Below, in pieces: positions 37,652 to 45,515 of a stretch of 48,203 nucleotides of DNA; positions within the stretch are counted from its first letter, which is position 1, and each line of letters begins with the position of its first letter. A program made the position numbers and the translations under genes. Below the pieces are notes generated by a model. It was not told where the DNA came from, ran no database searches, and worked only from the letters and a program-made list of their open reading frames with translations. Origin of the DNA: an uncultured Lachnospiraceae bacterium (GTDB lineage Bacteria > Bacillota > Clostridia > Lachnospirales > Lachnospiraceae). The stretch is taken from the NCBI GenBank assembly GCA_910586585.1, contig CAJUKA010000028.1, positions 1 through 48,203 of the forward strand, written 5' to 3'.

Positions 37652-37806
37652 GTTACAATTCACACTTACGCCAGATTTCTCATATACTTACAACGATTTC
37701 GGTGTGAATTGCAACAATTGATGCACACAAAATGCTAAAAAGCACGCATTTTGGCGCTTGCTCCGACGCCATGCAGCAAGTGCATGGCGCGGGTGTGAAA
37801 AGTAAC
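37652..37806 (-). mobile_element. 155-bp MITE-like element, copy 2
   Basis: It reads as the exact reverse complement of copy 1 (5968-6122), with the same length. It is flanked by AACGGTTA (37644-37651) and AACTGTTA (37807-37814), an 8-bp target duplication with one mismatch. It sits between infA and rpmJ, where it probably separates the spc part of the cluster from the alpha part; a new promoter lies just after it. Confidence 0.85.
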
Positions 37807-37845
37807 AACTGTTACAAAGATAAGTAAAAAAAGGTTTAATAGGGC

Positions 37846-37874
37846 TTGCATTTATTGTATTTGCATGCTATAAT
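37846..37874 (+). promoter_or_regulatory. Promoter for rpmJ and the alpha operon
   Basis: TTGCAT (37846-37851) and a perfect TATAAT (37869-37874) are 17 bp apart, 40 bp after MITE copy 2. The predicted transcript starts about 11 bases before an AAAGGAGG. Confidence 0.75.
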
Positions 37875-37903
37875 GAAAAACGGTCTTTTTGAAAGGAGGG
37901 TGA

Positions 37904-37978
37904 GTTGGAAATTTATGATTTTCAACGAGCAAATTTATGCTTGCACCCAAATTCGCAAGATGCAGCAAAGAATGGAGG
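37904..37978 (+). promoter_or_regulatory. Leader motif copy C (upstream of rpmJ)
   Basis: GTTGGAAAT (37904-37912) pairs with ATTTTCAAC (37918-37926). Next comes GCAAATTTATGCTTGCACCC, related to copies A and B, which can fold locally, or GCTTGCA (37939-37945) can pair with TGCAGC (37961-37966, one bulge) before ATGGAGG. The base changes relative to the other copies keep the first stem paired. Confidence 0.5.
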
Positions 37979-37988
37979 ATTGAGATGA
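37905..37988 (+). CDS. Candidate 27-codon leader ORF overlapping rpmJ
   Basis: A TTG lies five bases after a perfect AAAGGAGG and close to the predicted transcript start. The frame encodes MEIYDFQRANLCLHPNSQDA plus seven residues and stops at TGA 37986-37988, overlapping the rpmJ ATG (ATGA). This predicts translational coupling to L36. There is no known homologue, and the frame covers the conserved hairpin block, so conservation might reflect RNA rather than peptide. Confidence 0.35.
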   Translation: MEIYDFQRANLCLHPNSQDAAKNGGLR

Positions 37989-38098
37989 AAGTTAGATCAT
38001 CAGTAAAACCTATTTGCGAAAAATGCAAAGTTATCAAGAGAAAAGGGAGAATCAGAATTATCTGTGAAAATCCCAAACACAAACAGAGACAGGGTTAA
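37985..38098 (+). CDS. rpmJ: 50S ribosomal protein L36
   Basis: A 37-residue zinc-binding protein, the smallest ribosomal protein. MKVRSSVKPICEKCKVIKRK and the later CENPKHKQRQG supply three Cys and one His as zinc ligands, the C+ form. ATG 37985 follows GGAGG. The gene is preceded by a promoter, a leader motif and a possible coupled leader ORF, and is followed by a 301-base structured spacer before rpsM. Confidence 0.96.
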   Translation: MKVRSSVKPICEKCKVIKRKGRIRIICENPKHKQRQG

Positions 38099-38129
38099 TA
38101 CTCCAATCTGTATAACAAATGCGGCTGAG

Positions 38130-38373
38130 GTATATATTTGAATCCGTCAAAGCAAATATATACTATAAATATATGACAGAGTTTAAATCTGTTGTGTGTT
38201 TACTTCTTGATACCGAGAAAAATTTCGCGATAAAGCTTCAGTATTTGTCTGGAGCAGGCAGAAACAAACTGCCGTTAGTATCGGACAAACCGGATAGATG
38301 TCCGGTTGGGTATTTGATACCCCAATCAATTAGTTTACTATTAATAAACGATAAAACGATTTAATGTTTTATC
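38130..38373 (+). promoter_or_regulatory. Hairpin-rich rpmJ-rpsM spacer
   Basis: Perfect stems occur in series: GTATATATTTG (38130-38140) with CAAATATATAC (38153-38163), CGGACA (38282-38287) with TGTCCG (38299-38304), TTGGGTA (38306-38312) with TACCCCAA (38318-38325), and GATAAAAC (38350-38357) with GTTTTATC (38366-38373). The CGGACA stem competes with AACCGG/CCGGTT. In Bacillus, S4 controls the alpha operon from the rpsD leader rather than from here, so a binding role is open. Confidence 0.45.
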
Positions 38374-38399
38374 ATGAAACAAAATGGAGGAATTTTAAC

Positions 38400-38768
38400 A
38401 TGGCTCGTATTGCTGGTGTTGACTTACCAAGAGAGAAACGTATAGAAATCGGATTGACTTATATTTATGGTATTGGCAGAGTAAGTTCAAACAAAATCCT
38501 TGAGAAAGCAGGAGTAAATCCGGATGTGCGTGTTAGGGATTTGACAGATGATGATGTTAGAAAAATCAGCTCTGTTATTGATGAAGAGTATATGGTCGAA
38601 GGTGATCTCAGACGTGAAATTGCTTTGAACATTAAGAGATTACAGGAGATTGGATGCTATCGTGGTATCCGTCATAGAAAGGGTCTGCCTGTTCGTGGTC
38701 AGAATACAAAGACAAATGCAAGAACAAGAAAAGGTCCAAAGCGAACTGTAGCTAATAAGAAGAAATAA
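38400..38768 (+). CDS. rpsM: 30S ribosomal protein S13
   Basis: A 122-residue S13 of the 30S head, forming intersubunit bridges. MARIAGVDLPREKRIEIGLT and the basic tail GQNTKTNARTRKGPKRT are diagnostic. I chose ATG 38400 after ATGGAGG; twelve upstream in-frame codons are not conserved. rpsK follows after 94 bases. Confidence 0.97.
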   Translation: MARIAGVDLPREKRIEIGLTYIYGIGRVSSNKILEKAGVNPDVRVRDLTDDDVRKISSVIDEEYMVEGDLRREIALNIKRLQEIGCYRGIRHRKGLPVRGQNTKTNARTRKGPKRTVANKKK

Positions 38769-38862
38769 TGATTTTTGGGTTCGTTTTGTGAACAATAACA
38801 AATAAGAAAAAGTAATGGAACGGTAGACAAAAAGTTTGGTTGAGAAAGTAGGTTAGTTTAAA

Positions 38863-39258
38863 ATGGCTAAAAAAGTTGCAAAAAAAGTAACAAAAAAGCG
38901 CGTAAAGAAAAACGTTGAACGAGGACAGGCACATATCCAGTCATCATTTAACAATACAATTGTTACATTGACAGATAATGAGGGTAACGCTCTTTCGTGG
39001 GCAAGTGCAGGCGGTCTGGGATTTAGAGGTTCAAAGAAATCTACTCCATATGCTGCTCAGATGGCAGCCGAAACAGCTACAAAGGCAGCTTTAGTACATG
39101 GCTTAAAGTCTGTGGATGTTATGGTTAAAGGTCCTGGCTCAGGCAGAGAAGCTGCGATTCGTGCACTTCAGGCGTGCGGTCTTGAAGTAACAAGTATCAA
39201 GGATGTAACTCCTGTTCCACATAATGGATGCCGCCCACCAAAGCGCCGTAGAGTTTAG
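38863..39258 (+). CDS. rpsK: 30S ribosomal protein S11
   Basis: A 131-residue S11 on the platform near the mRNA exit. The Lys-rich N-terminus is followed by RGQAHIQSSFNNTIVTLTDN, and the C-terminus ends in DVTPVPHNGCRPPKRRRV, almost invariant in bacteria. The ATG has only a weak binding site (GTAGG), so translation may depend on rpsM. rpsD follows after 89 bases. Confidence 0.97.
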   Translation: MAKKVAKKVTKKRVKKNVERGQAHIQSSFNNTIVTLTDNEGNALSWASAGGLGFRGSKKSTPYAAQMAAETATKAALVHGLKSVDVMVKGPGSGREAAIRALQACGLEVTSIKDVTPVPHNGCRPPKRRRV

Positions 39259-39347
39259 TAGGACGTTTTCCAATTGCTTTGTATTATACGAATGTATATC
39301 ATGAGGTGTTAGAAAGAATAGTGGTACAAATTTAGGAGGATAAAAAC

Positions 39348-39941
39348 ATGGCAGTGAATAGAGTTCCTGTACTTAAAAGATGCAGATCTCTTGATTTAGA
39401 TCCTGTATTTTTGGGATATGATAAGAAGTCTAAAAGAAAGTCTTCAAGAGCTGGCAAGAAAATGAGTGAGTATGGATTGCAGCTCAGAGAAAAGCAGAAG
39501 GCAAAATTTATCTATGGTGTTCTTGAGAAGCCTTTCCGTAATTATTATGAAAAAGCAGACAGAATGAAGGGCATGACTGGTGAAAATCTGATGATTATGC
39601 TTGAGAGAAGGCTTGACAGCGTTATCTTCAGAATGGGATTTGCTAGAACCAGAAGAGAAGCCAGACAAATAGTGGGTCATAAACATGTATTGGTAAATGG
39701 AAAGTGTATTAATATACCTTCATACTTAGTCAGCGCTGGCGATGTGATTGAGATCAGTGAAAAGGCTAAGGGACTTCAGCGATACAAAGATGTTGCTGAG
39801 GCTACAAACGGCAGATTAGTTCCTGAATGGATGGATGTTGACCAGGAGAACTTTAAAGGCAGCATCAAGGAGCTTCCTTCCAGAGAAGTGATTGATGTTC
39901 CTGTAGATGAGATGCTTATCGTCGAGTTATATTCTAAGTAA
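39348..39941 (+). CDS. rpsD: 30S ribosomal protein S4
   Basis: A 197-residue primary 16S rRNA binder, known in other bacteria as autorepressor of its operon. The S4 RNA-binding domain is visible as MLERRLDSVIFRMGFARTRR and GHKHVLVNGKCINIPSYLV. It lacks the N-terminal CxxC zinc motif of some S4 proteins (C-minus form). ATG follows TAGGAGG. Confidence 0.97.
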   Translation: MAVNRVPVLKRCRSLDLDPVFLGYDKKSKRKSSRAGKKMSEYGLQLREKQKAKFIYGVLEKPFRNYYEKADRMKGMTGENLMIMLERRLDSVIFRMGFARTRREARQIVGHKHVLVNGKCINIPSYLVSAGDVIEISEKAKGLQRYKDVAEATNGRLVPEWMDVDQENFKGSIKELPSREVIDVPVDEMLIVELYSK

Positions 39942-39951
39942 TAAGAAGAAT

Positions 39952-40081
39952 AACAGTAGGAAGTGCGCCCTGCGTGCTTTCTATTGTTGTAATTATGCAG
40001 GGGACGCATAAAAAATGGTTCCTGATACGGCCTGCGTCCTTCGCAGCGGATAGGCGGCAGAGGAGAGTTTGCGCCTATTCC
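39952..40081 (+). promoter_or_regulatory. Hairpins in the rpsD-rpoA spacer
   Basis: The 12-bp stem AACAGTAGGAAG (39952-39963) with CTTTCTATTGTT (39977-39988) is formed with wobbles. CTGCG (40032-40036) pairs with CGCAG (40042-40046), and GGATAGGCG (40048-40056) pairs with CGCCTATTCC (40072-40081, one bulge). The 177-base spacer is GC-richer than its flanks and could adjust rpoA expression relative to ribosomal proteins. Confidence 0.45.
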
Positions 40082-40118
40082 AGTTACATCATCACATTCA
40101 TAAAGGAGGGTATTTACA

Positions 40119-41084
40119 GTGTTAGCATTTGGTTTTGACAGTCCCAATATTGAAGTGTCAGAAATCTCTGAAGACAAAAAGTATGGTAAATTTATAGTTG
40201 AGCCTTTAGAGAGAGGCTACGGAATTACACTGGGTAATTCTCTTAGGAGAATTATGCTTGCTTCCCTGCCTGGTGCAGCTGTAAGCCAGGTTAAAATTGA
40301 TGGCGTTTTGCACGAGTTCAGTTCCATTCCCGGAGTAAAAGAGGATGTAACAGAGATCATCATGAACCTTAAGAGCCTGGCGATTAAAAACAACTGTGAA
40401 ACGGATGAAGTTAAAAAAGCAATTATAGATTTCGAGGGTGAAGGTGTTGTCAGAGCGTCTGATATTCAGGTTGATCAAGATATTGAAATTATGAATCCTG
40501 ATCAGGTTATCGCTACATTGAACGGCGGAAAAGACAGCAAGCTTTACATGGAGATCATTATTACTAAGGGAAGAGGCTACATCAGCGCTGACAAAAATAA
40601 AAGCGAGGATTTACCAATTGGTGTCATAGCAGTGGATTCCATATATACTCCTGTAGAGCGAGTAAATGTTACCGTAGAAAATACCCGTGTAGGTCAGATT
40701 ACTGATTATGATAAATTAACTTTAGATGTTTATACGGATGCAACATTGGCGCCGGACGAAGCTGTAAGCCTTGCCGCAAAAGTATTGAGCGAGCATCTTA
40801 AACTTTTCATTAATCTTTCTGAAAATGCAAAGAATGCAGAGGTTATGATTGAGAAAGAGGATGATGAAAAAGAAAAAGTGCTTGAGATGAGCATTGATGA
40901 ACTTGAGTTGTCTGTTCGCTCTTATAATTGTCTGAAGAGAGCGGGAATTAATACAGTGGAAGAGTTAACAAACCGGACGTCAGAGGATATGATGAAAGTA
41001 CGAAACTTAGGACGTAAATCTTTAGATGAAGTGTTGGCAAAACTAAAAGAGTTAGGCTTACAGCTTAATCCAGTTGAAGATTAA
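40119..41084 (+). CDS. rpoA: DNA-directed RNA polymerase subunit alpha
   Basis: A 321-residue alpha subunit. The N-terminal assembly domain has ERGYGITLGNSLRRIMLASL and PGAAVSQVKIDGVLHEFSSI. The acidic linker (EKEDDEKEKVLEMSID) joins the C-terminal DNA-binding domain with the helix-hairpin-helix RTSEDMMKVRNLGRKSLDEV. The start is GTG 40119 behind AAAGGAGGG. Its place between rpsD and rplQ is conserved. Leader hairpins precede it and a 210-base spacer follows. Confidence 0.98.
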   Translation: MLAFGFDSPNIEVSEISEDKKYGKFIVEPLERGYGITLGNSLRRIMLASLPGAAVSQVKIDGVLHEFSSIPGVKEDVTEIIMNLKSLAIKNNCETDEVKKAIIDFEGEGVVRASDIQVDQDIEIMNPDQVIATLNGGKDSKLYMEIIITKGRGYISADKNKSEDLPIGVIAVDSIYTPVERVNVTVENTRVGQITDYDKLTLDVYTDATLAPDEAVSLAAKVLSEHLKLFINLSENAKNAEVMIEKEDDEKEKVLEMSIDELELSVRSYNCLKRAGINTVEELTNRTSEDMMKVRNLGRKSLDEVLAKLKELGLQLNPVED

Positions 41085-41294
41085 TAAAATAGTGATTCTT
41101 CCTAGATGGCTGTTTTGCGCAATATATACAGATGTGGTAAAACCAAAGTGTTCACATTTGTACTCAAAGATGGAAATATAAATTAACATTTGATAAGTAA
41201 GACCAAAGGGCGTTGTCATTTGTTCCACCAATGAGGGTAGCCTGCGTATTCAAAAAATGCAGGTGATGTGTCCTCACAATGAAAGGAGCCTATT

Positions 41295-41837
41295 ATGGCA
41301 GGTTATAGAAAACTTGGAAAAACTTCAAGTCAGAGAAAGGCATTGTTAAGAAATCAGGTTACTGCTCTGATTGCAAGTAAAGAAGGCAGAATTATTACAA
41401 CAGAGGCAAGAGCGAAAGAAGTCAGAAAAATTGCAGAAGGACTGATTGCATTAGCTGTAAAAGAAAAAGATAATTATGAGATGGTTAAGGTTACAGCTAA
41501 AGTTCCAAGAAAAGATAAAGATGGTAAGAGAGTAAAAGAAATAAAGGATGGTAAGAAAGTTACTGTTTATGATGAAGTAGAGAAGGAAATTAAAAAGGAT
41601 AAACCATCAAGACTTCATGCAAGAAGACAGATTCTCAGAGTTCTTTATAAAGTAACAGAGGTTCCAGAGAAGAACGCTGGTAAAAAGAGAAATACTAAGG
41701 AAGTTGATCTTGTGGCAAAAATGTTCGATGAGATTGCACCTAAGTATGCAGCACGTAATGGTGGTTATACAAGAATCATCAAAATTGGTCAGCGCAAAGG
41801 CGATGGTGCGATGCAGGTAGTACTTGAATTAGTATAA
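41295..41837 (+). CDS. rplQ: 50S ribosomal protein L17, extended form
   Basis: A 180-residue L17, much longer than the usual 112-130. The N-terminal core GYRKLGKTSSQRKALLRNQV and the C-terminal GGYTRIIKIGQRKGDGAMQV are normal. The extra residues form a Lys-rich insertion from about 60 to 110 (PRKDKDGKRVKEIKDGKKVT and a KKDKP segment). Longer L17 variants occur in Lachnospiraceae. ATG follows AAAGGAG. It is the last gene of the cluster, with a strong terminator 28 bases downstream. Confidence 0.95.
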   Translation: MAGYRKLGKTSSQRKALLRNQVTALIASKEGRIITTEARAKEVRKIAEGLIALAVKEKDNYEMVKVTAKVPRKDKDGKRVKEIKDGKKVTVYDEVEKEIKKDKPSRLHARRQILRVLYKVTEVPEKNAGKKRNTKEVDLVAKMFDEIAPKYAARNGGYTRIIKIGQRKGDGAMQVVLELV

Positions 41838-41864
41838 CATATATTTGTATTCTTATACGCAGAG

Positions 41865-41892
41865 GCGCTCCCATATCGTGGGAGCGTTTTTC
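41865..41892 (+). terminator. Intrinsic terminator of the ribosomal cluster
   Basis: GCGCTCCCA (41865-41873) pairs with TGGGAGCGT (41879-41887) across a 5-base loop, one G-T pair, followed by a T run. Confidence 0.88.
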
Positions 41893-42068
41893 ACAATATC
41901 ATATTACGATTGAAAAACAAAAATTTTTTACATAATTTATTCATATTTGGCAATCATTCCAAATGATAGGGCGAAGGCCAGGCATAAAAGAAACTGTTAG
42001 AAATAGCCTCAATAAATTGTCACGCTGTACAAGAAGCTGACAACCTATGAATGGGTACGATGAAGCAG

Positions 42069-42097
42069 TTGCAGTAGTATTTTAGAATGGTTATTAT
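42069..42097 (+). promoter_or_regulatory. Promoter for the J-domain/ECF gene group
   Basis: TTGCAG (42069-42074) and TATTAT (42092-42097) are 17 bp apart, 26 bp before the ATG at 42123. The leader is short, with GAAAGGA as binding site. Confidence 0.65.
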
Positions 42098-42122
42098 CCT
42101 AATGCTGAAAGGAAATTAGTAT

Positions 42123-42791
42123 ATGGACAAATATGGAAACATGACAAGAAGAGAGGCATGCTATTTTTTAGGAATTAGTGAAAGTGCTTCTGACGAGCAG
42201 ATAAAACGGGCATACCGATACAAGGCAAAATTGTATCATCCTGATGCAAATCCCAATACAGATACCAAAGAATATTATATTAGAGCACAAAAAGCATATG
42301 AATGTTTGATGCGACATCAAGAGATTCCGAGCCAAAATCAAAAACATTATGGTGGTATGCCGTATAGCAGCTATGGCTATCAGGAAAAGACAACGACGAA
42401 TGCAAATGCAAATCGTGAACAGTATGGAGCGCAATCCAATGTACGGCCTGCAAAAGTTTATTCTAGTACAGCCGCTGCACGTGCAAATTATCAGAGACAA
42501 AAAGCAAAAGAAAAAGAGTTAGAAAAATTGCAGAAGTGGGATGAAGAGCAAAGAACTAATAAAAAACGCCAACAGCAGACACAACTCTACGGAACAAAAT
42601 ATGCAGAATATATGTCGGATTTTGGGAAGAGCAAAGAAGAAGAGGTGCTTGAAAAAATAAGAGCAATATGGCTTGCAGAAACAATAAAAAGACAGATAGA
42701 TCTGGATAGGGAACACAAAGAGGCATTGCAGAGAAGAAAACTTTACAGGGCGTTTATGCAACAGAAGATAAAGGAAGAGGATAGCAAGTAA
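42123..42791 (+). CDS. J-domain-containing protein
   Basis: A 222-residue protein whose first 70 residues form a DnaJ-like J domain (EACYFLGISESASDEQIKRA, then YHPDANPNTDTKEYY with the HPD tripeptide needed to stimulate DnaK). Residues 75-130 are Asn/Gln/Ala-rich and probably flexible. Residues 130-222 form a charged helical region (QRQKAKEKELEKLQKWDEEQ). It has no Gly/Phe linker, zinc domain or substrate-binding domain, so it is a class C J protein and not the main DnaJ. It probably directs DnaK to a specific client. It has a good promoter and precedes the ECF genes by 33 bases. Confidence 0.82.
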   Translation: MDKYGNMTRREACYFLGISESASDEQIKRAYRYKAKLYHPDANPNTDTKEYYIRAQKAYECLMRHQEIPSQNQKHYGGMPYSSYGYQEKTTTNANANREQYGAQSNVRPAKVYSSTAAARANYQRQKAKEKELEKLQKWDEEQRTNKKRQQQTQLYGTKYAEYMSDFGKSKEEEVLEKIRAIWLAETIKRQIDLDREHKEALQRRKLYRAFMQQKIKEEDSK

Positions 42792-42824
42792 AAAAGTGTT
42801 CAAATAGAAAACCAGGTGGCAAAT

Positions 42825-43676
42825 ATGGGAATAATTAAAGTCAGGGATTTAATATATGAATATATACGACGTGATGAAGAAGGCAATGTGGAAGGAATTA
42901 CTACTGCCGTTGATGATGTAGATTTAGATATCAAACAAGGAGAGTTTGTTGCGATATTGGGACATAATGGATCTGGAAAGTCAACACTGGCAAAACACAT
43001 GAATGTCATACTATACCCTACAGAAGGAACCGTGTGGGTTGACGGCAAAGATACACAGGATGAAGAAGCGTTATGGGATATACGCCAAACAGCGGGAATG
43101 GTATTTCAGAATCCAGACAATCAAATTATTGGACAGGTTGTTGAAGAGGATGTAGGATTTGGACCAGAAAATATGGGGGTACCAACGAAAGAAATTTGGG
43201 AGCGCGTTGAAGAGAGTCTGAAAACGGTAGGAATGTATGAGTTTAGGAAATCTTCACCAAACAAACTTTCTGGCGGCCAGAAACAGCGCGTTTCTATAGC
43301 AGGGGTGATAGCGATGCATCCCAAATGTATTATTTTTGACGAACCGACAGCGATGCTGGACCCCAAAGGCCGAAAAGAGGTTATCCGTGCAGCGAGAGCG
43401 CTCAATGATGCAGAGCATATTACGATTATACTAATCACACATTACATGGAAGAAGTGATATATGCAGATAAAGTTTATGTGATGGATAGAGGAAAAGTAA
43501 CACTTCAAGGAACGCCAAGGGAAGTATTTTCTGAGGTAGAAAAGCTAAAAGAATTGCGCCTTGATGTGCCCCAGGTGACGCTGCTAGCACATGAGTTAAG
43601 AAAAGAAGGTTTTCCTATGCCAAAGGGAATCTTGACAAATGAAGAATTTCGGGAAGCATTAGACAATTGCAGATAA
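42825..43676 (+). CDS. ecfA1: Energy-coupling factor transporter ATPase EcfA1
   Basis: A 283-residue ABC ATPase of the ECF vitamin and metal uptake system. Walker A GHNGSGKST, Q-loop FQNPDNQ, signature LSGGQKQRVSIAG and Walker B CIIFDEPTAMLDP are intact. The Ala in TAMLDP and the C-terminal domain are characteristic of EcfA1. I chose ATG 42825 after AGGTGG; GTG 42816 is the alternative. With ecfA2 and ecfT it forms the shared energising module that serves several S components; none is encoded here. Confidence 0.93.
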   Translation: MGIIKVRDLIYEYIRRDEEGNVEGITTAVDDVDLDIKQGEFVAILGHNGSGKSTLAKHMNVILYPTEGTVWVDGKDTQDEEALWDIRQTAGMVFQNPDNQIIGQVVEEDVGFGPENMGVPTKEIWERVEESLKTVGMYEFRKSSPNKLSGGQKQRVSIAGVIAMHPKCIIFDEPTAMLDPKGRKEVIRAARALNDAEHITIILITHYMEEVIYADKVYVMDRGKVTLQGTPREVFSEVEKLKELRLDVPQVTLLAHELRKEGFPMPKGILTNEEFREALDNCR

Positions 43677-43710
43677 CAATATCTAAAGTTTATTGGAAAG
43701 GGCGGATGAT

Positions 43711-44568
43711 ATGCCTATTATATTGGATAAGGTAAGTCATATATATGCAAAAGATACCGCAATGGCAGTGAGCGCATTGGAGAATGTAAGCCTTGTTATA
43801 CCAGATGGTCAGTTTATAGGACTCATAGGACACACTGGTTCAGGAAAGTCAACATTGGTGCAGCATTTAAATGGTTTGATGAAAGCAACATCAGGAAGTA
43901 TTTATTTTAATGGTGAAGATGTTGATGGACAGGGATTTGACAAAAGAGTGCTGCGAAGCAAAGTTGGGCTTGTGTTTCAGTATCCAGAGCATCAGCTTTT
44001 TGAGACAGATGTATTTTCTGATGTATGCTTTGGTCCCAAAAATCTAGGTTTATCAAAAAAAGAGGTAGAGCTTAGGGCGTATGAGGCATTGAAGCTTGTG
44101 GGATTGGAGGATGAGTATTTTTATCAATCGCCATTCGATCTGTCAGGAGGGCAAAAAAGGCGGGTTGCTATAGCAGGCGTATTAGCAATGAAACCGCAAG
44201 TCCTTATACTTGATGAGCCTACAGCTGGTCTTGATCCCAAGGGACGTGACGAAATTTTAGATCAGATATCAAAGCTGAAAGAAGAAACAAAAATTACCGT
44301 GATTTTGGTTTCTCACAGCATGGATGATGTGGCAAAGTATGTTGATAGAATTATCGTAATGAACAAGGGCTGCGTGATGTATGATGATGAACCAAAAGCA
44401 GTTTTTGAGCAATATCAATATCTTGAAGAGATTGGTTTGTCTGCGCCACAAGTAACATACATAATGAAAAATTTGCGCGTTCACGGTTATGATGTCAATG
44501 ACAAGGTAACGACAATAGAGGAAGCAAAAGAAGAAATAAAGCAATATTTTGCATCAGTGAAAGTGTAA
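43711..44568 (+). CDS. ecfA2: Energy-coupling factor transporter ATPase EcfA2
   Basis: A 285-residue partner ABC ATPase. Walker A GHTGSGKST, Q-loop FQYPEHQLFE, signature LSGGQKRRVAIAG and Walker B LILDEPTAGLDPKG are complete. FQYPEHQLFE is the EcfA2-type Q-loop. ATG 43711 was chosen over an upstream TTG because it matches the conserved start PIILDKVSHIY. It should form a heterodimer with EcfA1 below the membrane. Confidence 0.93.
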   Translation: MPIILDKVSHIYAKDTAMAVSALENVSLVIPDGQFIGLIGHTGSGKSTLVQHLNGLMKATSGSIYFNGEDVDGQGFDKRVLRSKVGLVFQYPEHQLFETDVFSDVCFGPKNLGLSKKEVELRAYEALKLVGLEDEYFYQSPFDLSGGQKRRVAIAGVLAMKPQVLILDEPTAGLDPKGRDEILDQISKLKEETKITVILVSHSMDDVAKYVDRIIVMNKGCVMYDDEPKAVFEQYQYLEEIGLSAPQVTYIMKNLRVHGYDVNDKVTTIEEAKEEIKQYFASVKV

Positions 44569-44660
44569 AAACACATGTTGAATGTTCATTGTTTATATGT
44601 CTTGTATCAGCTAAAACTAGCAGCTTAAATGTGCGGGTGCTAAAGGCAGGGAGGATTTGG

Positions 44661-45488
44661 ATGCTTAGAGATATCACATTGGGACAATATTATCAGGCTG
44701 ACTCGGTGATACACAGGCTTGATCCCAGAGTCAAACTTGGAACAACGATTGTTTTTATCATATCTCTTTTTCTGTTTCATACAGTTTGGGGATATGCTGT
44801 AGCGGCGCTATTTTTGACATTGGTTATTAAGTTATCAAAGGTACCTTTTAAGTTTATGATAAAAGGTATGAAAGCAATTGTTGTTTTGCTGCTGATTACA
44901 GTATTGTTTAATCTCTTTTTAACGCCAGGGGAACCACTTGTTCAGCTGTGGAAAATTACGATTACCAGAGAGGGATTGAGAACAGCAGTGCTTTTGTCAG
45001 TGCGTCTTACCTTTTTAATTATAGGTTCTTCTATCATGACACTTACAACGACACCGAATCAGCTTACAGATGGACTGGAGAAAATGCTTAGACCTCTGAA
45101 CAAAATAAAAGTGCCTGTCCATGAAATTGCGATGATGATGTCAATAGCGCTTCGATTTATTCCTATCTTAATGGAAGAAACAGATAAGATTATGAAAGCA
45201 CAGTTGGCAAGATGTGCGGACTTTGAGAGCGGAAATTTGATAAAAAGAGCAAAGGGATTGGTACCTTTGCTGGTGCCTCTTTTTATATCGGCATTTCGGA
45301 GAGCAAATGACTTGGCAATGGCGATGGAAGCAAGATGTTACAGAGGAGGCGACAATCGTACAAAGATGAAACCACTGCATTATAAAAAAAGGGATTATTT
45401 GTCTTATGCTGTGGTGGTGTGTTATTTTGTGGTTGGAATTGCAGCAGAACAGTTGATGCCCATAGTTTTGAATAGCGTCATAAAATAG
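44661..45488 (+). CDS. ecfT: Energy-coupling factor transporter transmembrane protein EcfT
   Basis: A 275-residue membrane scaffold linking the two ATPases to S components. Hydrophobic helices begin at about residue 27 (LGTTIVFIISLFLFHTVWGY) and continue through residue 125, with a final helix at the C-terminus. Two coupling motifs of the A-R-x type are seen in LARCADFESG and AMEARCYRGG, as the family requires. ATG 44661 follows GGGAGG; 72 upstream bases in frame are not conserved. truA is 27 bases downstream, a common arrangement in Firmicutes. Confidence 0.93.
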   Translation: MLRDITLGQYYQADSVIHRLDPRVKLGTTIVFIISLFLFHTVWGYAVAALFLTLVIKLSKVPFKFMIKGMKAIVVLLLITVLFNLFLTPGEPLVQLWKITITREGLRTAVLLSVRLTFLIIGSSIMTLTTTPNQLTDGLEKMLRPLNKIKVPVHEIAMMMSIALRFIPILMEETDKIMKAQLARCADFESGNLIKRAKGLVPLLVPLFISAFRRANDLAMAMEARCYRGGDNRTKMKPLHYKKRDYLSYAVVVCYFVVGIAAEQLMPIVLNSVIK

Positions 45489-45515
45489 TTCAATTTCAGA
45501 GGATAGATACATAAA

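Noticed and set aside
38119..38364. 81-codon frame between rpmJ and rpsM
   Set aside because: No binding site, unconvincing composition, and it overlaps four perfect hairpins that better explain the spacer.
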